In this document: piece by piece, positions 42,371 through 50,722 of the stretch
Layout: every line of letters starts with the position of its first letter
Position numbering within the stretch: the first letter of the stretch is position 1
DNA from: Ferrimonas lipolytica
GTDB taxonomy: Bacteria; Pseudomonadota; Gammaproteobacteria; Enterobacterales; Shewanellaceae
Length of the DNA stretch: 64,000 nucleotides
Reading direction: 5' to 3'
NCBI RefSeq assembly: GCF_012295575.1
Contig: NZ_CP051180.1
Span: forward strand, 3,844,001-3,908,000
Notes under the pieces: generated by a model
What the model was told of the DNA's origin: nothing
Database searches by the model: none
The model's input: the letters and a program-made list of their open reading frames with translations, nothing else
Made by a program: the position numbers and the translations under genes

Positions 42371-44965
42371 GTGTTAAAAGCCTATCGTGAACACGTCGCA
42401 GAGCGTGCCGCCCAGGGTATCGTTGCTAAACCCCTCGATGCGCAACAAACTGCCGAGCTTATTGAGCTCATCAAAACCCCACCAGCAGGCGAAGAAGCCG
42501 TCCTGCTAGACCTACTCGAAAATCGCATTCCACCTGGTGTGGATGAAGCGGCTTACGTTAAAGCCAGCTTTTTAGCGGCTATCGCCAAAGGCGACATCGC
42601 AAGCCCATTAGTAAGTGCAGAGAAAGCGGTAGAACTGCTTGGCACCATGCAGGGTGGCTACAACATTGAGCCGCTGATCGCTGCACTGACTAACGACACC
42701 TTGGCGCCAATCGCTGCCAAGGCTCTGTCGCATACGCTATTGATGTTTGATTCCTTCCACGATGTGGTTGAGTTGAGCAATAGCGGTAATGCCTTTGCTA
42801 AGCAGGTTGTTGAATCTTGGGCAGAAGCCGAATGGTTCACCTCCAAGCCAACCTTGGCGGAAAAGATCACCCTTACCGTCTTTAAGGTTACCGGCGAAAC
42901 CAACACCGATGATCTGTCGCCGGCACCGGACGCGTGGTCACGCCCAGATATCCCATTACATGCCTTAGCGATGCTGAAGAACGCTCGTGATGGCATTGTG
43001 CCAGATGTGGCCGGTGAAGTTGGCCCAGTAAAACTGATTGAAGAACTGAAAGCCAAAGGCCACCCAGTGGTTTATGTTGGCGACGTTGTCGGCACCGGCT
43101 CTTCCCGTAAATCTGCCACCAACTCGGTGCTGTGGTTTATGGGCGATGATATCCCCAACGTACCTAATAAGCGTGCTGGTGGTTTCTGTTTCGGTGGCAA
43201 GATTGCGCCTATCTTCTTCAACACCATGGAAGATGCCGGCGCGCTGCCAATTGAGATGCCGGTTGATGCGATGGCGATGGGTGATGTTATTCACGTCCAC
43301 CCATACGAAGGCGTAGTAAAGAACGACGCTGGCGAAGTTATCTCAGAGTTCAGCCTCAAAACCGACGTACTGCTTGATGAAGTGCGTGCTGGCGGCCGTA
43401 TTCCATTGATCATTGGACGAGGCTTGACCGACCGCGCTCGTGAGACCCTATCTCTGGCACCGTCGGATGTGTTCCGTCGCCCACAAGATGTTGCTGCGAG
43501 TAGCAACGGTTTCACCTTGGCGCAGAAGATGGTTGGTAAAGCCTGTGGTGTTGATGGGGTTCGCCCTGGTCAATACTGCGAGCCGAAGATGACCACCGTA
43601 GGCTCGCAAGATACGACTGGCCCAATGACCCGTGATGAGCTCAAAGATCTGGCTTGTTTGGGCTTCTCTGCCGATTTAACCATGCAGTCGTTCTGTCACA
43701 CCGCCGCTTATCCTAAGCCAGTGGATGTGAACACGCATGCGACCTTGCCTGATTTCATCATGAACCGCGGTGGTGTATCACTTCGCCCTGGTGATGGTGT
43801 TATTCACTCTTGGCTGAACCGCATGTTGCTGCCAGATACCGTTGGTACCGGCGGTGACTCGCATACCCGTTTCCCATTAGGGATCTCCTTCCCTGCGGGT
43901 TCTGGTTTAGTGGCCTTTGCCGCCGCAACTGGCGTAATGCCGCTGGATATGCCCGAGTCAGTACTAGTTCGCTTTAAAGGCGAGATGCAGCCGGGTATTA
44001 CCTTGCGCGATTTGGTTCATGCCATTCCGTATTACGCGATTCAGCAAGGTTTGCTGACGGTGGAGAAGAAGGGCAAGAAGAACATCTTCTCCGGTCGCGT
44101 GCTAGAAATTGAAGGGTTGGAAAGCTTGACCGTTGAACAGGCGTTCGAGTTATCCGATGCGTCGGCCGAGCGATCCGCTGCGGGTTGTACCATTAACTTA
44201 GGCCAAGAACCTATCGCCGAATATCTTGAGTCCAACATCGTTATGCTGAAGTGGATGATTGCTGAAGGCTATGGCGATCGTCGTACCATCGAGCGTCGTA
44301 TTCAAGCGATGCAAGACTGGCTGGATAACCCACAGTTAATGAAAGCTGATGCGGATGCCGAGTACTGTGAAGTGATCGAAATCGATCTGGCCGAGATCAA
44401 CCAGCCAATCCTATGCGCCCCGAATGATCCTGACGACGCTCGCTTGCTGTCAGAGGTGCAAGGCGAAACCATCGACGAAGTGTTTATCGGCTCTTGTATG
44501 ACCAACATCGGTCACTTCCGTGCCGCAGGTAAGTTACTGGATCAACACAAGGGCGCGTTACCGACTCGGCTATGGGTTGCGCCACCAACCAAGATGGACG
44601 CGCAGCAGCTAACTGACGAGGGCTATTACGGCATCTTTGGTAAGGTTGGTGCACGCACTGAGATGCCGGGTTGTTCACTGTGTATGGGTAACCAAGCCCG
44701 GGTCGCGGACAACTCCACCGTGGTGTCAACCTCAACCCGTAACTTCCCGAACCGTTTGGGTACCGGCGCGAACGTCTACCTGGCATCGGCAGAGCTAGCT
44801 GCAGTGGCTTCTATTATCGGTAAGTTGCCAACGGTTGCTGAGTATCTGGAATACGCTAAAACCATCGATGCGCAAGCTGCGGACACCTACCGTTACTTGA
44901 ATTTCCATTTGATGGAGCAATATACCAAGCCAGCTGGTGAGGTGATTTTACAGCAGCCAGCGTAA
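42371..44965 (+). CDS. acnB: Aconitate hydratase B
   Basis: TCA-cycle 4Fe-4S enzyme isomerising citrate and isocitrate, also acting on 2-methylaconitate, and an RNA-binding regulator when iron is lost. 864 aa from the GTG at 42371, matching E. coli AcnB (865). The GTG is preferred over the ATG at 42353 because AGAGGA is correctly spaced before it and the conserved N-terminus begins there ([16 protein letters not shown]). Cluster cysteines lie in [10 protein letters not shown] and [11 protein letters not shown]. Confidence 0.96.
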   Translation: MLKAYREHVAERAAQGIVAKPLDAQQTAELIELIKTPPAGEEAVLLDLLENRIPPGVDEAAYVKASFLAAIAKGDIASPLVSAEKAVELLGTMQGGYNIEPLIAALTNDTLAPIAAKALSHTLLMFDSFHDVVELSNSGNAFAKQVVESWAEAEWFTSKPTLAEKITLTVFKVTGETNTDDLSPAPDAWSRPDIPLHALAMLKNARDGIVPDVAGEVGPVKLIEELKAKGHPVVYVGDVVGTGSSRKSATNSVLWFMGDDIPNVPNKRAGGFCFGGKIAPIFFNTMEDAGALPIEMPVDAMAMGDVIHVHPYEGVVKNDAGEVISEFSLKTDVLLDEVRAGGRIPLIIGRGLTDRARETLSLAPSDVFRRPQDVAASSNGFTLAQKMVGKACGVDGVRPGQYCEPKMTTVGSQDTTGPMTRDELKDLACLGFSADLTMQSFCHTAAYPKPVDVNTHATLPDFIMNRGGVSLRPGDGVIHSWLNRMLLPDTVGTGGDSHTRFPLGISFPAGSGLVAFAAATGVMPLDMPESVLVRFKGEMQPGITLRDLVHAIPYYAIQQGLLTVEKKGKKNIFSGRVLEIEGLESLTVEQAFELSDASAERSAAGCTINLGQEPIAEYLESNIVMLKWMIAEGYGDRRTIERRIQAMQDWLDNPQLMKADADAEYCEVIEIDLAEINQPILCAPNDPDDARLLSEVQGETIDEVFIGSCMTNIGHFRAAGKLLDQHKGALPTRLWVAPPTKMDAQQLTDEGYYGIFGKVGARTEMPGCSLCMGNQARVADNSTVVSTSTRNFPNRLGTGANVYLASAELAAVASIIGKLPTVAEYLEYAKTIDAQAADTYRYLNFHLMEQYTKPAGEVILQQPA

Positions 44966-44981
44966 GTTGGCGCAGTAAACT

Positions 44982-45015
44982 AAAAGGCCCTGCTCAATGA
45001 GCAGGGCCTTTTTTG
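44982..45015 (+). terminator. Intrinsic terminator of acnB
   Basis: 14-bp perfect stem AAAAGGCCCTGCTC / GAGCAGGGCCTTTT with a 3-base loop, extended by more T residues. 16 bases after the acnB stop. Confidence 0.95.
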
Positions 45016-45152
45016 TTGAGGAGTAGAGCTGTTTAGTGTTGTTGCGTTATCGGAGCTACTGCTTGAGCGACGAACAGTGGCACCCGATGCCTAGGTTAAT
45101 GCGACTTGCCGGCACGATAGCAACAACCAATAGGGCCGGTATAACAATAAGC

Positions 45153-45632
45153 TTATGTTGCGGTGGTTTCTAAACCTTGGTGAAGCGTATCGAGTAGCCG
45201 GTCCTCAAGTTCAAAGCGTTCTTCCATCGCCTGGCCAAGTTTGGATAGGTCTTGATCCAGTCTCAACATCTGCTCGTCATCAATGCCATTGGTGTATTGG
45301 TCATTAAAGTCGAGCGCTAAATCGGTACTGAGATTGATTTTGGGCAGCAGCTCCTTGGCCAGCTGACGGCTCTTTTCACCGCTTTTTTCACAGGCGCTGG
45401 CTACTTGGTCGTACACCTCGAAATGGCCAGCAGAAACATAATCCATCAGTAAACCGCAGAAATGTTTGATGTGTGCCTCTTCCGGTAGGGTACCGGTGTC
45501 GTTGCTGTAAGGCGGTAAACCAGCCAACTGACAGTAGTTAATGAGCAACTGCCGTCTATTGTCCAACCACTGGTCCACAATCTTGCTCGAACCACCCCAA
45601 GTGTCTATGGCTTTTTCTAATTTGGTCAGCAT
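45153..45632 (-). CDS. rsd: Regulator of sigma D, Rsd
   Basis: 159 aa all-helical cytoplasmic protein. Matches E. coli Rsd in LTKLEKA, SSKIVDQWLDNRRQLL, FCGLLMDYVSAGHFEVYD and GQAMEERFELEDRLL. Rsd binds sigma-70 in stationary phase and favours alternative sigma factors. Position divergent from hemE mirrors the E. coli rsd-nudC-hemE neighbourhood, but nudC is absent here. Confidence 0.92.
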   Translation of the reverse strand: MLTKLEKAIDTWGGSSKIVDQWLDNRRQLLINYCQLAGLPPYSNDTGTLPEEAHIKHFCGLLMDYVSAGHFEVYDQVASACEKSGEKSRQLAKELLPKINLSTDLALDFNDQYTNGIDDEQMLRLDQDLSKLGQAMEERFELEDRLLDTLHQGLETTAT

Positions 45633-46064
45633 GCAACTGTCCTCTTATTTTCGCTCGGCCCTCTGATATTCCAATTTAAGTCGGAGTTGTGGGTTGGATC
45701 AATGGTTTTGTTGCTTATCTGTGAAAATCAGTGTGCTGTTCCGATCAGTTACGGTTAAACAGGTATGTTATATAAGCGATTTGCATGCAGTGGCGACTGT
45801 TCGCGACTAAATTAATGAATCAAAAGATTTTTCTATATGCATAGTGAATATTGTTCTTGGCTTTTTAAACGTTTGATACTAACGAAATACGAATGTTGTC
45901 GGAACAATGAGCAATTTTCACTGCAAATTGTTATCAGTTGATGAATATGGTTTTCCTGTTGCCAAATTGTGCAGTGGTTCACGCCCCGCTCGTATCAATT
46001 CAACTTTGCGGTGCTACAATGTTGCCACTTATTTTGATTCGTTTGCTGTTTTTGGAAGATACAG
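45633..46064. promoter_or_regulatory. Divergent rsd / hemE intergenic region
   Basis: 432 bp, AT-rich, no gene seen. On the - strand TTGATC and TTAAAT with a 17-bp spacer (45674-45702) form a fair rsd promoter. On the + strand TACAAT at 46015-46020 is a candidate hemE -10 with a weak -35. The middle (about 45770-45960) shows no structure I can name. Confidence 0.4.
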
Positions 46065-47129
46065 ATGTCAGAACTGAAGAATGATCGCTACCTGCGCGCC
46101 TTGTTGCGTCAGCCTGTTGATGTAACCCCTGTATGGATGATGCGCCAAGCTGGCCGTTACCTACCTGAGTACCGTGCTACTCGCGCCGAAGCTGGCGATT
46201 TCATGAGCCTGTGTAAAAACCCAGAATTGGCTTGTGAAGTAACACTGCAACCTCTGCGTCGTTACGAGCTGGATGCGGCTATCCTGTTCTCTGACATCCT
46301 GACCATCCCTGATGCTATGGGTCTGGGCCTGTACTTCGAAACCGGCGAAGGCCCACGTTTCAAGAAGCTGGCTGACAACAAAGAAGCAATCGAAGCTCTG
46401 CCAATCCCAGATCCAGAACAAGAGCTGGGTTACGTGATGGATGCGGTTCGCACTATCCGTCGTGAACTGAAAGGTGAAGTACCACTGATCGGTTTCTCTG
46501 GTTCTCCATGGACTTTGGCTACCTACATGGTTGAGGGCGGCAGCTCGAAAGATTTCGCTAAGACCAAGAAAATGGCCTTTGCTGAACCACAGATGCTGCA
46601 CATGTTGTTGGACAAGCTTGCTGATTCAGTAATCCTGTACCTGAACGCCCAGATCAAAGCGGGCGCACAAGCGGTCCAGATCTTTGATTCTTGGGGCGGT
46701 GTACTGTCTGGCCCAGCTTACGAAGAGTTCTCGCTGCGTTACATGCACAAAATCGTTGATGGCCTAATCCGCACCTACGAAGGTAAGAAAGTACCAGTAG
46801 TGCTGTTCACCAAAGGTGGCGGTCAGTGGTTAGAAGCTATTGCAGACACCGGCTGTGATGCACTGGGTCTGGATTGGACCACCAACATGCACGAAGCTCG
46901 TCAGCGCGTTGGTCATAAGGTTGCTCTGCAGGGCAACATGGACCCATCGATGTTATACGCACCGGTTCCTCGCATTGAGGAAGAAGTTGAGCGTATCTTG
47001 GGTGAGTTCGGTCACGGTGAAGGCCACGTCTTCAACTTGGGCCACGGCATTCACCAGTTTGCTGACCCTGAGCACGCGGGCGCGTTCATCAAGGCTGTTC
47101 ACGCTCAGTCTGCCAAATACCACAAGTAA
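46065..47129 (+). CDS. hemE: Uroporphyrinogen decarboxylase HemE
   Basis: Decarboxylates uroporphyrinogen III to coproporphyrinogen III in haem synthesis. 354 aa, E. coli length. Signatures [16 protein letters not shown] at the N-terminus and [30 protein letters not shown] ribosome-binding region. Confidence 0.98.
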   Translation: MSELKNDRYLRALLRQPVDVTPVWMMRQAGRYLPEYRATRAEAGDFMSLCKNPELACEVTLQPLRRYELDAAILFSDILTIPDAMGLGLYFETGEGPRFKKLADNKEAIEALPIPDPEQELGYVMDAVRTIRRELKGEVPLIGFSGSPWTLATYMVEGGSSKDFAKTKKMAFAEPQMLHMLLDKLADSVILYLNAQIKAGAQAVQIFDSWGGVLSGPAYEEFSLRYMHKIVDGLIRTYEGKKVPVVLFTKGGGQWLEAIADTGCDALGLDWTTNMHEARQRVGHKVALQGNMDPSMLYAPVPRIEEEVERILGEFGHGEGHVFNLGHGIHQFADPEHAGAFIKAVHAQSAKYHK

Positions 47130-47145
47130 GCTTAGCTACTTGTTG

Positions 47146-47173
47146 AAAAGGCCACCTTCGGGTGGCCTTTTTT
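47146..47173 (+). terminator. Intrinsic terminator of hemE
   Basis: AAAAGGCCACC / GGTGGCCTTTT closing a TTCG tetraloop, followed by additional T residues. Confidence 0.95.
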
Positions 47174-47240
47174 GTTTTTATGCACTCTTTGCTAGCATAA
47201 GCAACGGTCGATACCAACCTAACCAGTTAAAGGATTAACG

Positions 47241-47840
47241 ATGAAGCCATTACTCGCTGCGATCTGCTTGCTACCAAGCTTGGCATTGGCGCAGGACTTA
47301 CCAACCCTATATCAATGGATGCAAGGATCTTTCAGTAGTGAAACGCAAGCACAACGAGACGATGATTATCACCCTATCTTATTGCATATGGCCCCTATCT
47401 GGACTGAGCGTAAAGACGGTTTGTGGCTGTATGTCGAGCAAGCGTTAAAGAGCAAAACTCCCTATCGACAACGGGTATACCAGCTCACTGAGACCTCCGA
47501 CGGGCACTTTATCAGTGCGGTATACACCATTGATGAACCCAGTCGTATGGTTGGTGCTTGGGAAGATGAAGCGCAGCTACAGCAACTGGAGTTTGCGCAG
47601 ATCAACCTGAAAGCTGGTTGCGAAATTACCTTGTTGTGGCAACCACAGCAACAGCGCTTTACTGGTGCAACCGAGGACGATAACTGCAAAAGTAAACTCT
47701 ATGGCGCGAGTTATGCCACCGCTACTACCGTAATAACCGCTAACCAGCTGGTCAGTTGGGATCGTGGCTTTGATAGTGAGGGTAAGCACAAGTGGGGCGC
47801 CACTAAAGGCGGTTATCGTTTCGATAAACTTGGTTACTAA
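47241..47840 (+). CDS. CpcT/CpeT-family protein, exported
   Basis: 199 aa with a cleavable signal peptide (MKPLLAAICLLPSLALA, cut before QDLP). The body matches the CpcT/CpeT family (YQWMQGSFSSETQA, LWLYVEQALKSKTPYRQRVYQL, and a late GASYATATTVI block). In cyanobacteria these are bilin lyases; the periplasmic proteobacterial members have no known substrate and no phycobiliprotein is expected here. Follows hemE after a terminator, so not clearly in its operon. Confidence 0.78.
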   Translation: MKPLLAAICLLPSLALAQDLPTLYQWMQGSFSSETQAQRDDDYHPILLHMAPIWTERKDGLWLYVEQALKSKTPYRQRVYQLTETSDGHFISAVYTIDEPSRMVGAWEDEAQLQQLEFAQINLKAGCEITLLWQPQQQRFTGATEDDNCKSKLYGASYATATTVITANQLVSWDRGFDSEGKHKWGATKGGYRFDKLGY

Positions 47841-47861
47841 ACTCAGGGATAAACGCTGCTT

Positions 47862-47888
47862 AATGGCACCTTTGTGGGTGCCATTTTT
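47862..47888 (+). terminator. Intrinsic terminator of the CpeT-like gene
   Basis: AATGGCACC / GGTGCCATT with a 6-base loop and a following T-run. Confidence 0.9.
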
Positions 47889-47990
47889 CATTTTAACAGG
47901 CGGGATTGTTGTGCTGAATCACAGTGAGTCACAAAGTGGCTGAGAAATCGTGAGAAAAAGCTTTGCAAATTCACGATTACGATCAATCAT

Positions 47991-48017
47991 CAAACAAATG
48001 TTTGTGGGGCAAACAAA
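47991..48017 (+). promoter_or_regulatory. Candidate operator upstream of psuK
   Basis: CAAACAAA occurs at 47991-47998 and again at 48010-48017, a 19-bp period. The first overlaps an inverted repeat, ACAAA-TG-TTTGT (47994-48005). The last copy ends 5 bp before the psuK ATG. The kinase carries its own HTH, so autoregulation is possible. Confidence 0.4.
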
Positions 48018-48022
48018 AGTTT

Positions 48023-49129
48023 ATGACTGATCGAGAACAACAAATACTGGCGCTGCTGCGCCAAGATCCAATGATACAGCAACAACAGTTGGCTGATCTG
48101 CTTGGGATCAGCCGCAGTGCTGCTGCTGGCCACATAATGAATCTCACCCGTAAAGGCGAGATCCAAGGCAAGGGCTATATCTTGGCAGCCCATCGCTATG
48201 CCGCAGTAATTGGTGGTGCCAACATGGATCTATGCGGCCGTGCTGATGGTGAGCTGATCAGTGCCGACTCCAACCCAGGGCAGTTGCGCAGCAGTGCAGG
48301 CGGTGTTGGTCGTAACATCGCTGACAACCTCGCCCGCCTTGGCAGTTCAGTGCAGTTTATCGGTGCCATTGGTGACGATAGCTGGGGCGAGCAGCTCAAA
48401 CAGTGTTGTCGCGAAGCTGGCGTTGAGGTTGAACATTGCCTTTGTGTTAGTGGTGCTACCTCGTCCAGCTACCTCTCGATTCATGACGCCAGTGGCGAGC
48501 TGCAATTGGCGCTCAACGATATGGCGTTGCTGGAACAACTTAACGCGGAGCAATTAGCTCAGCGGGAAGGGGTGTTAAACCGAGCCTCAGTATTAGTGAT
48601 TGATGCCAACCTGAGTGCCAGTGCCTTGGAATATCTGTTCCATTGTCACAGCGATAAGCCAATATTTGTCGATCCCGTCTCCAGCGTAAAGGCGGTAAAG
48701 CTCAAACCTTACCTGCGCCATATTCACACATTAAAACCGAATAAGTTGGAAGCTGAGCTATTGAGCGGGCTAACCATCAATGATCGTGACGATTTGCCTA
48801 AAGTTGCCATGGCACTGCATCAGCAGGGCATTACGCGGTTGCTGATCAGCTTGGGTCATGAAGGGGCCTTTGCCAGCGATGAGCAGGGACAACGCTTTAT
48901 CCCAGCTTCGGCGACCTGCGTTAACAACGTAACCGGTGCTGGCGATGCCTTAATGGCAGGTTTGGTACACGGTCATCTAAGTCAGTGGGATTGGGCTCAC
49001 TGCGTCGATTTTGCGTTGGGAGCCGCTCGCTTAGCGCTTGCCGCTGCCAACACCATTAATTCAACCATGTCAGAGCTGTCGGTTCTACGTCAGTTAGAGC
49101 TAAGCCAGCAAGAGGAAACATCATGTTAG
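48023..49129 (+). CDS. psuK: Pseudouridine kinase-type PfkB protein with N-terminal HTH
   Basis: 368 aa from the ATG at 48023 (an earlier in-frame ATG at 47963 would run through the putative operator). Residues 1-60 are a winged-helix DNA-binding module (QQQLADLLGISRSAAAGHIMNLTRKGEIQGKGYIL, seen as QLADLLGIS and HIMNLTRKGEI). Residues 65-365 are a PfkB/ribokinase fold with AGGVGRNIADNLARLG and the anion-hole motif NNVTGAGDALMAG. Overlap of 7 bp with psuG identifies the substrate as pseudouridine, giving pseudouridine 5'-phosphate. The HTH fusion resembles E. coli YeiI more than the shorter YeiC. Confidence 0.85.
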   Translation: MTDREQQILALLRQDPMIQQQQLADLLGISRSAAAGHIMNLTRKGEIQGKGYILAAHRYAAVIGGANMDLCGRADGELISADSNPGQLRSSAGGVGRNIADNLARLGSSVQFIGAIGDDSWGEQLKQCCREAGVEVEHCLCVSGATSSSYLSIHDASGELQLALNDMALLEQLNAEQLAQREGVLNRASVLVIDANLSASALEYLFHCHSDKPIFVDPVSSVKAVKLKPYLRHIHTLKPNKLEAELLSGLTINDRDDLPKVAMALHQQGITRLLISLGHEGAFASDEQGQRFIPASATCVNNVTGAGDALMAGLVHGHLSQWDWAHCVDFALGAARLALAAANTINSTMSELSVLRQLELSQQEETSC

Positions 49130-50037
49130 AGCAGTACTTAGATATCCAACCAGAAGTCGCCGCAGCATTAGCAGCGAACAAGCCGGTAGTTGCATTGGAA
49201 TCCACCATCATCTCCCACGGCATGCCTTATCCACGTAACGTTGAGACGGCATTATTGGTTGAGCAAACCATCCGTGATCAAGGTGCAGTACCAGCAACTA
49301 TCGCCATTATTGGTGGCCGTCTAAAGGTGGGTTTAGATGAAGCGCAAATCCGCCACTTAGGTCAAGCGGGTCAAGCGGTAACTAAGGTAAGCCGTCGTGA
49401 TATTCCGTTTGTGGTTGCAGCTGAGAAAGACGGCGCGACTACAGTTGCTGCAACGATGATCCTAGCGGCTATGGCTGACATCAAGGTCTTTGCGACAGGC
49501 GGTATCGGTGGTGTTCACCGCGGCGCCCAGCAAACCATGGATATCTCTGCTGATCTGCAAGAGCTGGCAAACACCAATGTTGCGGTTGTTTGTGCTGGCG
49601 CTAAGTCAATTCTGGATTTGGCACTGACCCGCGAGTATTTAGAAACTCAAGGTGTACCAGTGATTGGTTACCAGACTGACACTCTGCCAGCGTTCTACAC
49701 CCGTGAAAGCGAACACAGCATCGATTACCGTTTGGATACGCCAGAGCAGATTGCGACTGCACTGCAGGCCAAGTGGGCATTAGAGTTGAACGGTGGTGTG
49801 GTTGTGGCTAATCCAATTCCAGCGGAATACGCTATGCCACTTGAAACCATTACTAATGCGGTCGAGCAAGCACTGACTGAAGCGGATGAACAGGGTATTG
49901 CTGGCAAGGCTTCTACCCCATTCCTGTTAGCTCGAGTATGTGAACTGACCGGTGGTAACAGCTTGGACTCCAACATCCAACTGGTACTGAATAACGCCCG
50001 TTTAGGCGCTCAGATCGCTAAGGCTTACTGCCAATAA
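49123..50037 (+). CDS. psuG: Pseudouridine-5'-phosphate glycosidase PsuG
   Basis: 304 aa. Cleaves the C-C glycosidic bond of pseudouridine 5'-phosphate to uracil and ribose 5-phosphate. Family blocks VALESTIISHGMPYP, TVAATMILAAMADIKVFATGGIGGVHRGA and VVANPIPAEYAMP are clear. Together with psuK it forms a two-gene pathway for salvage of pseudouridine from RNA turnover. Confidence 0.96.
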   Translation: MLEQYLDIQPEVAAALAANKPVVALESTIISHGMPYPRNVETALLVEQTIRDQGAVPATIAIIGGRLKVGLDEAQIRHLGQAGQAVTKVSRRDIPFVVAAEKDGATTVAATMILAAMADIKVFATGGIGGVHRGAQQTMDISADLQELANTNVAVVCAGAKSILDLALTREYLETQGVPVIGYQTDTLPAFYTRESEHSIDYRLDTPEQIATALQAKWALELNGGVVVANPIPAEYAMPLETITNAVEQALTEADEQGIAGKASTPFLLARVCELTGGNSLDSNIQLVLNNARLGAQIAKAYCQ

Positions 50038-50040
50038 GCG

Positions 50041-50595
50041 TTAGCCTAATGCCGCTGCAACAGCTTGTTGCAGCGGTGGTAACAGCTGTTGCTCAAACCA
50101 AGGGTTACGCTTAAGCCAGATGTTATTGCGTGGCGATGGGTGCGGCAATGGCATCACCCCAACGGCTAAATGTTGCTGCCATTGCTGCACCGCCGCAGTT
50201 GTAGTGCTAAACCCCTGTAAATAATGACGCTGAGCATGCTGGCCTAACAATATCGTCAACTTCAACTGCGACATCTGTTCGAGCAGCTGATGGTGCCACC
50301 GCGGTGCACAGCGTGGATCCGGCGGATTATCGCCACTCTTTCCCTTGCCTGGATAACAGAAGCCCATCGGTACGATGGCAACCTGTTGCGGATCATAAAA
50401 ACAGCCGTTAGTGATCCCAAGCCATTGCCTTAACCGACGCCCACTGGGATCATTAAAAGCGATACCGCTTTGATGTGCCGCCAGACCAGGGGCTTGGCCA
50501 ATAATTAATAGGGTCGCGTTAGCGGAAAACTGCAGCACGGGATTGGGCTCAAGTTTATCGTCGCAGTGCCGACATAACCTAGGAGAGCTCAGCAT
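50041..50595 (-). CDS. Uracil-DNA glycosylase superfamily protein
   Basis: 184 aa. GQAPG at 33-37 and HPSPRNNIWLKRNPWFE near the C-terminus are the two active-site blocks of the UDG superfamily; a CxxC pair (C8, C11) lies at the N-terminus in RLCRHCDDKL. It is not classical Ung. The specific base and role in repair are not known to me for this subfamily. Convergent with psuG, 3 bp apart. Confidence 0.78.
   Translation of the reverse strand: MLSSPRLCRHCDDKLEPNPVLQFSANATLLIIGQAPGLAAHQSGIAFNDPSGRRLRQWLGITNGCFYDPQQVAIVPMGFCYPGKGKSGDNPPDPRCAPRWHHQLLEQMSQLKLTILLGQHAQRHYLQGFSTTTAAVQQWQQHLAVGVMPLPHPSPRNNIWLKRNPWFEQQLLPPLQQAVAAALG
50052..50076. terminator. Shared hairpin between psuG and the UDG-family gene
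   Basis: Perfect 10-bp stem CCGCTGCAAC / GTTGCAGCGG with loop AGCTT, 14 bases after the psuG stop and inside the final codons of the convergent gene. Neither side has a T-run, so it may protect both mRNA ends more than terminate. Confidence 0.5.
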
Positions 50596-50722
50596 AATTG
50601 TCCTTTATGTTGTGCGCTATTCAATAACGCTATCAATGTAGACGTCTGAAGCGGTCTTCTTGAGAAGGAACTCAGGTGGCAATATCGCTGCCAATATAGG
50701 CCAACAACAGGGTTAGGGTGCA

